A stretch of 64,000 bases of DNA from contig JAZPZI010000027.1 of the NCBI GenBank assembly GCA_045544615.1, forward strand, positions 62,001 to 126,000, given 5' to 3'. A program made the translations under genes and the position numbers. Shown here piece by piece: positions 23,977 to 31,780 of the stretch. How positions within the stretch are numbered: position 1 is the first letter of the stretch; each line of letters begins with the position of its first letter. The stretch is from CAKSFT01 sp045544615. Lineage in GTDB: Bacteria; Bacillota; Clostridia; UBA1381. Below the pieces are notes generated by a model. That model saw only the letters and a program-made list of their open reading frames with translations. It was not told the origin of the DNA and made no database searches.

Positions 23977-24678
23977 ATGAAAAATAAAAAGGGATTGAAG
24001 ATTTTTTTGATTATATTAGCTGTAATTGTTACTTTAACAGGCGGTGTTTGTATCTGGCAGTGGGATAACATTAAAGCTGTATCCTTCTTTTTGAAATATT
24101 CAAAAGAAGAACTTGAAGAAATGAATAAAGAAAATGACAAAAAACTCGATGATGCAGTTGCGAATTTGGAATTGATGCCAAGAGAACTAACAGATGAGGA
24201 AAAGAAAGCTCTTGAGGTGGGTGAAATTACCGAAGAGGATGCTATCGAAATAACCCTTGGTAAGGTTACTCTTGAGGAAAAAATTAAAGAAAAAGAAAAT
24301 CCGGGTAAAGCTCCTACAAAGGTTGAAGAAGCAAAAACCGACAGAGTATCTGAACTTATTGCCAAGCTTTATGTTTTGAAGTCTACATATATTTCAAAGC
24401 TTGACGGGCTTGCAGCTGATGCGAAAGCAGAATATAAGGCTACTCCTGAGGCAGAACGTACCGAAAAGTGGAAATCATCGAAAATCTCAAAGTATATGAG
24501 CCTTGCAACGTCGCTTGAGGCAACATGTGATGCTCAGGTTGAAGCGATTGTAACCGAACTTCGTACAGAACTTAAAAAAACCGGTGGAGATATGTCACTG
24601 ATCGATACGGTAAGATCGTCTTATGAGAGCGAAAAACAGATTAAAAAGGCGTTTTACCTAAACAAATACTTAAAATAA
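23977..24678 (+). CDS. Membrane-anchored coiled-coil protein of unknown function
   Basis: The 233-aa protein has a short basic N-terminus (MKNKKGLK), one transmembrane or uncleaved signal segment (about residues 8-28) and then a charged, lysine- and glutamate-rich body with long helical stretches (YSKEELEEMNKENDKKLDDA and others) likely to form coiled coils outside the cell. I recognise no family motif. The start at 23977 is favoured by AAGGATG at 23961-23967; an ATG at 23965 would overlap that site. The SLH gene follows after 13 bp, so a shared envelope role is plausible. Confidence 0.75.
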   Translation: MKNKKGLKIFLIILAVIVTLTGGVCIWQWDNIKAVSFFLKYSKEELEEMNKENDKKLDDAVANLELMPRELTDEEKKALEVGEITEEDAIEITLGKVTLEEKIKEKENPGKAPTKVEEAKTDRVSELIAKLYVLKSTYISKLDGLAADAKAEYKATPEAERTEKWKSSKISKYMSLATSLEATCDAQVEAIVTELRTELKKTGGDMSLIDTVRSSYESEKQIKKAFYLNKYLK

Positions 24679-24691
24679 TGAGGAAAATATA

Positions 24692-25639
24692 ATGAAAAAA
24701 CTTTTACTTTTAGTTTTGCTTATGCTTTCGATTTTTCCAATTTCGGCTTTCGCGTTTGGAGATGTTGATTCTTCGTCTGAGCTTGGCGTTGCAGTTGATG
24801 CTTTAGTTAATCAGGGGGTAGTAAATGGATATCCTGATAACACCTTCAAACCTGATAATGATGTAACGAGAGCAGAATTCTGTAAAATGGTAAATACTCT
24901 TTTTAACTTTACCGATGTTGGCAGAAATAATTTTACCGATGTCAAGGTAACAGACTGGTTTTATATGCAGGTCTTGATCGCTGATGAATTTGAATACATA
25001 AAAGGCTATGATGACAATACATTCCGAGGTAATAATAAAGTCACCCGTGAGCAGGCCGCGGTAATAATTGACAGAATCACTCCGCTTTTAAAGATTGATG
25101 ATATTATAATCAATGATGAGATTTCACTCTGGGCGAAGGATGCCGTTCAGATGATTGCAAATCACAATCTTTTGAGAGTTGACGAAAACGGCAACTTCAG
25201 AGGTAAGGAAAACTTAAAAAGATCAGAGCTTGCTCTTTTGCTTGCACGCTTTATTCCTGAGGGAAAAACCGATACATTCGAAGAAGGGTACAGAGGAACC
25301 AATGCAGAGATTGCGATTGAAAATGCTGTAATTCTTGCGAACTTGAAGGCATGTGTCAGAGATATCGAAAGTGTTACTTTTAACGAAAACGAGAAAGAAA
25401 TCATTCGCCTTACTTTGATAGGTCTAAACGGAACAATTGATGCAGGACTGAACGGTCAGCTTATAAATAAGAACTACGTTGTTCGTAACTTCACCAAAGA
25501 AATTGACACCTCAAGAAGAATGTACCGAAAAATGAGCGAAGACGATAAAGCCCGTTTTCATGCAAATCTTGTAAAGCTCAACAACTCTACACTTTTATTC
25601 CTGCAGTCATATTTTCTTGGTGATAAAGATCCTGTATAA
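24692..25639 (+). CDS. SLH-domain protein
   Basis: Secreted 315-aa protein. Signal peptide (cut after AFA, residue 22), then three SLH repeats over about residues 24-190: NQGVVNGYPDNTFKPDNDVTRAEF, FEYIKGYDDNTFRGNNKVTREQA and a weaker third with HNLLRVDENGNFRG. The C-terminal 120 residues form a helical domain of unknown role. It should be held at the wall by the SLH repeats. The previous gene, encoding a coiled-coil membrane protein, ends 13 bp upstream. Confidence 0.88.
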   Translation: MKKLLLLVLLMLSIFPISAFAFGDVDSSSELGVAVDALVNQGVVNGYPDNTFKPDNDVTRAEFCKMVNTLFNFTDVGRNNFTDVKVTDWFYMQVLIADEFEYIKGYDDNTFRGNNKVTREQAAVIIDRITPLLKIDDIIINDEISLWAKDAVQMIANHNLLRVDENGNFRGKENLKRSELALLLARFIPEGKTDTFEEGYRGTNAEIAIENAVILANLKACVRDIESVTFNENEKEIIRLTLIGLNGTIDAGLNGQLINKNYVVRNFTKEIDTSRRMYRKMSEDDKARFHANLVKLNNSTLLFLQSYFLGDKDPV

Positions 25640-25659
25640 AAAAGGGGAATTCAGATACA

Positions 25660-26496
25660 ATGCAAAAAAGGGTAATGGCAATAAATGATATATCGTGCTT
25701 CGGAAAGTGCTCGCTGACAGTGGCTTTGCCGATACTGAGCTCGGCAGGCCTTGAGGCTTGTCCTGTCCCGACTGCACTTTTATCAACTCATACAGGCGGA
25801 TTTTCCGACTACACATTTAAAAATCTGGATGATCAGATTTTGCCAATTTGTGAGCACTGGAAAAAGGAAGGAATATCCTTTGATTCGATATATTCAGGTT
25901 ATCTTGGCTCGTATGAACAGATAGAAATTGTAAAAAGAATAATTGACGATTTTTCCGATTCCGATGTGACGGTTTTAGTTGACCCTGTAATGGGTGATAA
26001 CGGAAAACTCTATGCAGGCTTTGAGGAACATTTCGCTGAGGGTATGTTTGAACTTTGCAAAAAGGCTGACATTATTGTACCTAATATAACAGAGGCTTGT
26101 TATATGCTAAATATTAAATATAAGGAAGAATTTTCAGAAGATGAAATCGCTGAAATTGCCTGTAAATTCAATGAAGATGGAATAAAGAAAGCTGTTATAA
26201 CAGGAATTCGCTTATCGCAGGATACAGTTTCCTGTGCTATTTGTGAGAATGGAAAATGTACTTTTGTAAAAAACGACCTGATTGGCGGAATGTATCATGG
26301 AACAGGCGATGTATTTGCATCGGCTTTGCTTTCTGCGATTATGTCAGGCAATAGCCTCGACATCGCAACAAAAATTGCGGTATATTTTGTTAGAAAGTGC
26401 ATCTTATTGACTAAATCACGCTACGGTGACAGTCATTATGGTGTGGATTTTGAGGATTTACTGCCTGATTTTATAGATGAAATCAAAAATAAATAG
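25660..26496 (+). CDS. pdxY: Pyridoxal/pyridoxamine kinase (PdxY-like)
   Basis: Ribokinase-fold kinase that salvages vitamin B6 by 5'-phosphorylation. The 278-aa protein begins with AINDISCFGKCSLTVALPIL, continues with STHTGGF, DPVMGDNGKLY near residue 108 and the anion-hole motif GGMYHGTGDVFASALL, whose aspartate is the catalytic base. Length fits PdxY/PdxK. It lies 20 bp after the SLH gene and before a terminator; no functional link to that gene is evident. The product supplies PLP for enzymes such as SerC. Confidence 0.92.
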   Translation: MQKRVMAINDISCFGKCSLTVALPILSSAGLEACPVPTALLSTHTGGFSDYTFKNLDDQILPICEHWKKEGISFDSIYSGYLGSYEQIEIVKRIIDDFSDSDVTVLVDPVMGDNGKLYAGFEEHFAEGMFELCKKADIIVPNITEACYMLNIKYKEEFSEDEIAEIACKFNEDGIKKAVITGIRLSQDTVSCAICENGKCTFVKNDLIGGMYHGTGDVFASALLSAIMSGNSLDIATKIAVYFVRKCILLTKSRYGDSHYGVDFEDLLPDFIDEIKNK

Positions 26497-26522
26497 ACGA
26501 ATTGTTCTAAAAAACCGATATG

Positions 26523-26567
26523 AAAGTACAGTTATATGTTTAAAATGTATAAACTGTACTTTTTTTA
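26523..26567 (+). terminator. Terminator after the pyridoxal kinase gene
   Basis: AAAGTACAGTT (26523-26533) pairs with AACTGTACTTT (26552-26562), with extra inner pairs, followed by TTTT. Confidence 0.85.
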
Positions 26568-26587
26568 AGATTTTTTTGCATTATCAC

Positions 26588-26616
26588 TTTACAACGCTAA
26601 AATGTTGTGGTATAAT
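26588..26616 (+). promoter_or_regulatory. Promoter of the amino-acid ABC transporter operon
   Basis: TTTACA (26588-26593) and TATAAT (26611-26616) with a 17-bp spacer. Confidence 0.85.
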
Positions 26617-26650
26617 GATAAAAAATCAATCAGGAAAGAGGTAATCTTAA

Positions 26651-27514
26651 ATGAAAAAATTATTGGCATTATTGATGTCGGTACTTATGGTACTTGGTTT
26701 GGCAGCTTGCGGTGATAAGCCTGCGGCTTCTTCTGATGATTCAGATTGGGCTTATATCCAGGATAAAGCTGTTATGGTTATTGGTGTAACAAACTATCCT
26801 CCAATGAACTATATGGACGATAATGGCGAGTGGACAGGTTTTGATACAGAATTTGCTCAGGCTGTTGGTAAAAAACTTGGTGTTGATGTTGAATTCGTAG
26901 AAATCAGCTGGGAAGCTAAGGAAACAGAATTAGCATCAAAGAACATTGACTGTTTGTGGAACGGTATGTGTATCACAGAAGACAGAAAAGAAATGTGGGA
27001 AGTAACAAAGCCTTATATGTACAATACTCAGGCTATGGTTATGAAGGCTGATAAGGCTGAAGAAATTTTGGCTGATGTAGCTGGCAGAAAGGTTGTTGCT
27101 GAAGCAGGTTCAACAGGCGAAGAAAAGATTTTAGGTAAAATTGATGATACAGCCGATGCAACAGTTCAGATTATGGCAAAAGATTACTTTGCAAATTCTG
27201 AATATAATGGTGTTGCATCAATGGCAACTGCACTTATGGAAGTTCAGAGTGGAATGGCTGATATCGCAGTTGTTGACTCTGTTATCGCTCAGGGTATGAT
27301 CGGCAGCGAAGGTTCTTCATTTGCTGATTTAGTTGTTAATACAGATAATAAGTTTGGTGATCAGTATTTTGGTATTGCATTCAGAAAAGGCAGCGACGTT
27401 TGCGAAATGGTAAATGCTGCAATAGCAGAGCTTATCGAAAACGGTGAATTGAATACAATTGCAGAAAAATACGGTCTTGCTGATGGTCTTGCAGCAGCTG
27501 CAAACGTTCAGTAA
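26651..27514 (+). CDS. Polar amino-acid ABC transporter substrate-binding lipoprotein
   Basis: Captures an amino acid outside the membrane for the permease and ATPase encoded at 28674 and 29322. The 287-aa protein has a signal peptide with lipobox LAAC (Cys20), then the family-3 solute-binding pattern: GVTNYPPMNYMDDNGEWTGFD, the transporter core IDCLWNGMCITEDRKE and a VVAEAGSTGE segment. The DLW/CIT residues suit a polar or cystine-like amino acid, but the ligand cannot be fixed by eye. A hairpin after the gene may raise its expression over the rest of the operon. Confidence 0.92.
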   Translation: MKKLLALLMSVLMVLGLAACGDKPAASSDDSDWAYIQDKAVMVIGVTNYPPMNYMDDNGEWTGFDTEFAQAVGKKLGVDVEFVEISWEAKETELASKNIDCLWNGMCITEDRKEMWEVTKPYMYNTQAMVMKADKAEEILADVAGRKVVAEAGSTGEEKILGKIDDTADATVQIMAKDYFANSEYNGVASMATALMEVQSGMADIAVVDSVIAQGMIGSEGSSFADLVVNTDNKFGDQYFGIAFRKGSDVCEMVNAAIAELIENGELNTIAEKYGLADGLAAAANVQ

Positions 27515-27542
27515 AAACTAATTTAACAATGATTTTTTAAAT

Positions 27543-27573
27543 AGAGGTTTTCGCATAATTTGCGGAAACCTCT
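27543..27573 (+). promoter_or_regulatory. Hairpin after the substrate-binding protein gene
   Basis: AGAGGTTTTCGC (27543-27554) pairs with GCGGAAACCTCT (27562-27573) with one mismatch-like G-T. The following GTTTGTG is a poor T run, so partial termination or mRNA protection is likely, a common way to make excess binding protein. Confidence 0.65.
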
Positions 27574-27597
27574 GTTTGTGAGTAGAAAGGCTGTTTT

Positions 27598-28677
27598 ATG
27601 AAAGAGTGTTATTTGGCAGATTATTCTATCGGAACAGATGCATATAAAAATATAAAACCGGTATGTTCTCAGTTGGGAAAAAGAGTTTTAATTGTAGGTG
27701 GCGAAACTGCACTTTCAAAGGCAAAGGATAAGCTTCAAAAAGAGATGACCGATTTCGATATTGTAGGTACAATTGTATATGGAAAAGAGAGTACAAGGAA
27801 AAGAGCAGAAGAACTTTTTGAAGCCTATAAGGATGTTACTGTTGATTTTGTGATGGGTGTAGGTGGCGGAAAAGCGCTTGATACATCAAAGTGCCTTGCA
27901 GATCTGTTAGGCGTCAGGGTGGTTACTGTTCCTACTATTGCTTCAACATGTGCGGCATCTTCCGCACTTTCGGTTATGTATACTGAAAATCATATTTTTG
28001 ATGGATTCTGGTACCTTAAATCGCCTGCTTTTCATATTTTTATTGACACCGAGATTATTTCAGAAGCACCTTATGAATTTTTCAGAGCAGGAATAGGGGA
28101 TACACTTGCAAAATTTTATGAGGTGGAATTTTCTTCAAGAGGAAGGGCAAAGACTTATAAAGATGAAATGGGTATTTCAATAAGCAGAATGTGTAATACT
28201 CCACTTATTGAATGTGCTTTTGAAGCTTTTGAGGATTGCAAACAAAAACGAGTAAGTGACAAGTTTGAACAGGTGGTTTTGATAATTTTAGTAAGCACCG
28301 GAATGGTCAGTATGCTTATAAATCCCAAGTTTAATGGTGCGGTTGCACATGCACTTTTTTATGGCCTTACTATCTTAGAAGGTTTTGAAGAGAATTTTTT
28401 GCATGGTGATGTTATTGGTTATACAACGGCAGTTCAGCTTATGCTTGACGGGCAATATGAGGAAGCAAAAAAGATAGGAGACCTTATAAAAAAGCTTGGT
28501 GTTGAAACTACACTTGCAGAGCGTGGAATTAAAGTCGATTTTGAATATTTAAAACCTGTTATTGAAGAAACTCTAAAAGATCCCGATATGGAAGTACTAC
28601 CATATGAAATAACAGAAGAGTTGATTTTTGAAGCAATAGTTAAAATGGAGGAAACGTTTGGAGGAAATGGAAGATGA
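27598..28677 (+). CDS. Iron-containing alcohol dehydrogenase family protein (glycerol-dehydrogenase-like)
   Basis: NAD-dependent oxidoreductase of 359 aa. Seen: the nucleotide motif GVGGGKALDTSK near residue 87, PTIASTCAASSALSVMY, and metal ligands at GIGDTLAK (Asp), VAHALFYG (His) and NFLHGDVIGY (His), all in the order of the GldA subgroup. Substrate unknown. It sits between the binding-protein and permease genes of an amino-acid transporter and overlaps the permease start by 4 bp (ATGA), so it is truly part of the operon. That suggests it acts on a product of the imported compound, which is inference. Confidence 0.88.
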   Translation: MKECYLADYSIGTDAYKNIKPVCSQLGKRVLIVGGETALSKAKDKLQKEMTDFDIVGTIVYGKESTRKRAEELFEAYKDVTVDFVMGVGGGKALDTSKCLADLLGVRVVTVPTIASTCAASSALSVMYTENHIFDGFWYLKSPAFHIFIDTEIISEAPYEFFRAGIGDTLAKFYEVEFSSRGRAKTYKDEMGISISRMCNTPLIECAFEAFEDCKQKRVSDKFEQVVLIILVSTGMVSMLINPKFNGAVAHALFYGLTILEGFEENFLHGDVIGYTTAVQLMLDGQYEEAKKIGDLIKKLGVETTLAERGIKVDFEYLKPVIEETLKDPDMEVLPYEITEELIFEAIVKMEETFGGNGR

Positions 28678-29309
28678 ATGCATGGATACAATTATTCGAA
28701 GGGTTTAAAACAAACTGTTGGTTGTTTGCAGTAACTCTTTTACTTTCACTTCCTTTGGGCTTGATAATGACGATGTTTTCAATGTCTAAATTTAAGCCGA
28801 TAAGATGGTTTATGAAAGTATTTGTGTGGATCATAAGAGGAACACCGCTCATGTTGCAGCTTTTTGTTGTTGCATATGTTCCGGGCTTGCTTTTGAACTA
28901 TAACTGGGAATTCAGATGGATGCCTGCAATTATTGCATTTATTGTAAATTATGCGGCATATTTTTCGGAAATTTTCAGAGCGGGAATTGAAAGTATTCCT
29001 GCAGGTCAGTATGAAGCAGGGCAGGTTTTGGGACTTACAAAGGTTCAGGTTTTCTTTAAGATTGTATTGTTTCAGGTCATTAAAAGAATAACTCCACCTA
29101 TGGGAAATGAAGTAATAACCCTTGTAAAGGATACATCTCTTGCAAGAGTTATCTCGGTCAATGAGATAATGACCAGCGCATACCGTTTTTCAAGTAGTGG
29201 TAAAATCTGGCCACTTTTCGGCACGGGGTTGTATTTCCTTGTATTTGTTGGCGCATTAACTTTATTGCTTGGATATATTGAAAAAAAGCTTAACTACTAT
29301 AAAGGATAA
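28674..29309 (+). CDS. Amino-acid ABC transporter permease
   Basis: Inner-membrane channel subunit of the polar amino-acid importer, 211 aa with five hydrophobic segments. The typical HisM/GlnP features are present: IIRGTPLMLQLFVV, YAAYFSEIFRAGIESIPAGQYEAG (the ATPase-coupling loop) and ITLVKDTSLARVI. The start ATG overlaps the end of the dehydrogenase gene and the ATPase gene follows after 12 bp. Only one permease gene is present, so it probably works as a homodimer. Confidence 0.94.
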   Translation: MNAWIQLFEGFKTNCWLFAVTLLLSLPLGLIMTMFSMSKFKPIRWFMKVFVWIIRGTPLMLQLFVVAYVPGLLLNYNWEFRWMPAIIAFIVNYAAYFSEIFRAGIESIPAGQYEAGQVLGLTKVQVFFKIVLFQVIKRITPPMGNEVITLVKDTSLARVISVNEIMTSAYRFSSSGKIWPLFGTGLYFLVFVGALTLLLGYIEKKLNYYKG

Positions 29310-29321
29310 GGGGTGAGAGAT

Positions 29322-30101
29322 ATGTCTATATTAAATGTAGAAAAAATACATAAGAGTTTTGGTAAAACAAAGGTTTTGAAGGGCGTATCTTTTTCGATGG
29401 AAGAAGGCGAGGTTTTATCAATTATCGGCTCGTCCGGTAGCGGTAAAACAACTCTTTTGAGATGTATCGGCTTTTTGGAAACGGCTGATAGCGGTGTAAT
29501 TACTCTGAATAATGAGAGGATTTTTGAAAAAGACGGAGATAAAGTGTTTGTTGCAAATGATATGCAGTCGAACCTTGGCTTTGTTTTTCAGTCATTCAAT
29601 CTTTTCCCACAGTATAGTGCCCTTGAGAATGTAATGCTTGCACCAAAACTCCTTGCAAAAAAGAGAGCAGATTTTAAGAAAAACAAAAAGGAAATTTATG
29701 CAGAGATAGAAGAGAACGCAAAAAGGCTTTTAATCAGTGCAGGGTTAGAGGGAAAGTTTGATAACTATCCTTGTGAGCTCTCGGGCGGTCAGCAGCAGAG
29801 AGTTGCTATTGTAAGAGCGCTTGCGATGAATCCGAAGATTATGCTCTTTGATGAGCCTACATCGGCATTGGACCCTGAAATAACAAACGAAGTTTTGAAG
29901 GTTATAAAGTCGCTTGCAGAAGATAATATGACAATGATTATCGTAACTCACGAGATGAATTTTGCAAAAAATGTATCGGATAAAATTATATTTATGGACG
30001 AGGGAGTAATTGTTGAACAAGGCTCACCTGATGAAGTAATGGTAAACCCAAAAAGCTCAAGACTCAAAGAATTTTTGAGTTCTGTCGGCGGAGATGTTTG
30101 A
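29322..30101 (+). CDS. Amino-acid ABC transporter ATP-binding protein
   Basis: ATPase subunit driving the importer, 259 aa. Walker A GSSGSGKTTLLR near residue 37, Q-loop FVFQSFNLFP, signature LSGGQQQR, Walker B IMLFDEPTSALDPE and the H-loop VTHEM are all intact. The start ATG 29322 is preferred over GTG 29313 because the GTG falls inside the AAGGGGTG ribosome binding site. Last gene of the operon; terminator at 30104. Confidence 0.95.
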   Translation: MSILNVEKIHKSFGKTKVLKGVSFSMEEGEVLSIIGSSGSGKTTLLRCIGFLETADSGVITLNNERIFEKDGDKVFVANDMQSNLGFVFQSFNLFPQYSALENVMLAPKLLAKKRADFKKNKKEIYAEIEENAKRLLISAGLEGKFDNYPCELSGGQQQRVAIVRALAMNPKIMLFDEPTSALDPEITNEVLKVIKSLAEDNMTMIIVTHEMNFAKNVSDKIIFMDEGVIVEQGSPDEVMVNPKSSRLKEFLSSVGGDV

Positions 30102-30103
30102 TT

Positions 30104-30140
30104 TTAAGTTCCGGATTCTTATGGATTCGGAACTTTTTTT
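30104..30140 (+). terminator. Terminator of the ABC transporter operon
   Basis: AAGTTCCG (30106-30113) pairs with CGGAACTT (30128-30135), extended by GAT/ATTC-type pairs, followed by TTTTTTT. Confidence 0.88.
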
Positions 30141-30151
30141 GATTAAAACAC

Positions 30152-30179
30152 TTGCTAATATTATAAAATATGGTAAAAT
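30152..30179 (+). promoter_or_regulatory. Possible fumarase promoter
   Basis: TTGCTA (30152-30157) and TAAAAT (30174-30179) with a 16-bp spacer, about 36 nt before the start codon and after a terminator. Confidence 0.55.
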
Positions 30180-30214
30180 AAAGATAACTATAAGCTTAAT
30201 CAGGCGGTGAAATA

Positions 30215-31057
30215 ATGCGCGAAATTGATGTAAAAGTTATAAAAGAAGTCGTTGCGAGACTCTCAATCGAGGCAAATGAACATTTGCCATCAGATATAAA
30301 ATCAGCTATACGTAAGTTCAGAGATATGGAAGATGGAGAAATCGCAAAAAGTGTTCTGGATAATATAATTGAGAATTTTGAAATTGCAGATGCTGAAAAT
30401 CTACCAATCTGTCAGGACACAGGTATGGCATGTATTTTTCTGGAAATCGGTCAGGATGTACATATAGTTGGTGGAAATCTTTTAGATGCTATAAATGAGG
30501 GTGTAAGAAACGGTTATGAAAAAGGTTATTTAAGAAAATCTGTCGTATCAGACCCGATCCGTCGCATAAATTCTGGCGATAACACACCTGCTATGATTTA
30601 TACAGAGATTGTGCCCGGTGAGAACATAAAAGTCACTGTCGGTCCGAAAGGCTTTGGTAGTGAGAATATGAGCAAAATTTGTATGCTAAAACCTTCAGAC
30701 GGGATTGACGGTGTTAAAAACTTTATCTTAAAAACTGTTGAGGAAGCAGGTCCTAATCCATGCCCGCCGATTGTGGTCGGTGTTGGCATCGGTGGTACAT
30801 TTGATAAAGCGGCACTTCTTGCAAAAAAGGCGTTGATGCGACCTGTAGATACAGAGAATCCTGATCCATTTTATGCTGATTTAGAAAAAGAAATGCTTGA
30901 TAAAATAAACGCTCTTGGAATCGGCCCTCAGGGCTTTGGCGGAAAAACTACAGCTATAGGCTTAAACATTGAAACAATGCCGACACACATTGCAGGCTTG
31001 CCTTGTGCTGTTAATATCAACTGTCACGTGACACGCCATAAATCGGAGGTGATTTGA
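30215..31057 (+). CDS. Class I fumarate hydratase, alpha subunit (FumA/TtdA-type)
   Basis: Iron-sulfur hydro-lyase subunit interconverting fumarate and malate (or tartrate dehydration in close relatives). The 280-aa protein carries the three cluster cysteines in LPICQDTGMACIF, SKICMLKPSDG and PNPCPPIVVGVGIGG. The class I type is oxygen-sensitive, fitting an anaerobe. The beta subunit is encoded 1 bp downstream, the usual two-gene layout of Clostridia. Tartrate dehydratase cannot be excluded by eye. Confidence 0.93.
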   Translation: MREIDVKVIKEVVARLSIEANEHLPSDIKSAIRKFRDMEDGEIAKSVLDNIIENFEIADAENLPICQDTGMACIFLEIGQDVHIVGGNLLDAINEGVRNGYEKGYLRKSVVSDPIRRINSGDNTPAMIYTEIVPGENIKVTVGPKGFGSENMSKICMLKPSDGIDGVKNFILKTVEEAGPNPCPPIVVGVGIGGTFDKAALLAKKALMRPVDTENPDPFYADLEKEMLDKINALGIGPQGFGGKTTAIGLNIETMPTHIAGLPCAVNINCHVTRHKSEVI

Positions 31058-31058
31058 A

Positions 31059-31619
31059 GTGGAAAAGAGAATAACACTACCATTAACCGAAGAACTTGCC
31101 AAATCACTCCATGCAGGCGATAAAGTGCTTTTGACAGGTACGATTTTCACTTCAAGAGATGCAGGGCACAAAAGAATGTGTCAGACATTGGAAAATGGCG
31201 AAAAATTGCCCTTTGATGTTGAAAATGCAACCATATATTATGTTGGACCAACTCCGGCAAAACCCGGTCAGATTATTGGTTCTTGCGGCCCTACAACAAG
31301 CGGCAGAATGGATGCATATGCACCAAAAATGTTATCGGTTGGCGCAAGAGGCATGATTGGAAAAGGTGCAAGAAGTAGTGATGTAATCGAGGCGATGAAG
31401 AAGTACTCGGGTGTGTATTTTGGTGCAATTGGCGGTGTGGGTGCACTTTTAGCAAAATGTGTTAAAAGCTCCGAGTTGATTGCGTATGAGGATTTGGGTG
31501 CAGAGGCATTGATGAAGCTGTATGTTGAGGATATGCCGCTTGTTGTTATAATTGACTCATACGGCGAAAACCTCTATGAAAAGGGAAGAAAAGAGTATTT
31601 GAAAAAAAGAAAATATTAA
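31059..31619 (+). CDS. Class I fumarate hydratase, beta subunit (FumB/TtdB-type)
   Basis: Partner of the alpha subunit and equal to the C-terminal domain of long class I fumarases. The 186-aa protein has LTGTIFTSRDAGHKRM, YYVGPTPAKPGQIIGSCGPTTSGRMD (substrate-binding loop) and GAIGGVGALL. It starts at GTG 31059, supported by GGAGGTGA at 31045-31052, and is coupled to the alpha gene. Terminated at 31622. Confidence 0.93.
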   Translation: MEKRITLPLTEELAKSLHAGDKVLLTGTIFTSRDAGHKRMCQTLENGEKLPFDVENATIYYVGPTPAKPGQIIGSCGPTTSGRMDAYAPKMLSVGARGMIGKGARSSDVIEAMKKYSGVYFGAIGGVGALLAKCVKSSELIAYEDLGAEALMKLYVEDMPLVVIIDSYGENLYEKGRKEYLKKRKY

Positions 31620-31621
31620 AC

Positions 31622-31655
31622 ATAAAAACAACCGAAATTTTTCGGTTGTTTTTAT
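31622..31655 (+). terminator. Fumarase terminator
   Basis: Perfect 15-bp stem (31622-31636 with 31641-31655) containing AACAACCGAA/TTCGGTTGTT and a TTTTT end. Confidence 0.93.
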
Positions 31656-31688
31656 GTGTAAAAAAATTAAAATATTTCCAAAATCATA

Positions 31689-31717
31689 GTGACTTTTTGA
31701 AATAAATGTGATAGAAT
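31689..31717 (+). promoter_or_regulatory. Probable promoter of the G3E GTPase genes
   Basis: GTGACT (31689-31694; four of six -35 bases) and TAGAAT (31712-31717) with a 17-bp spacer. No convincing Zur-type inverted repeat is seen around it. Confidence 0.5.
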
Positions 31718-31780
31718 AATCTATGTATGTTGAAATATAATTTTAATTTGAATTTTTATGCAAAAAAGGAGATTATTAAA

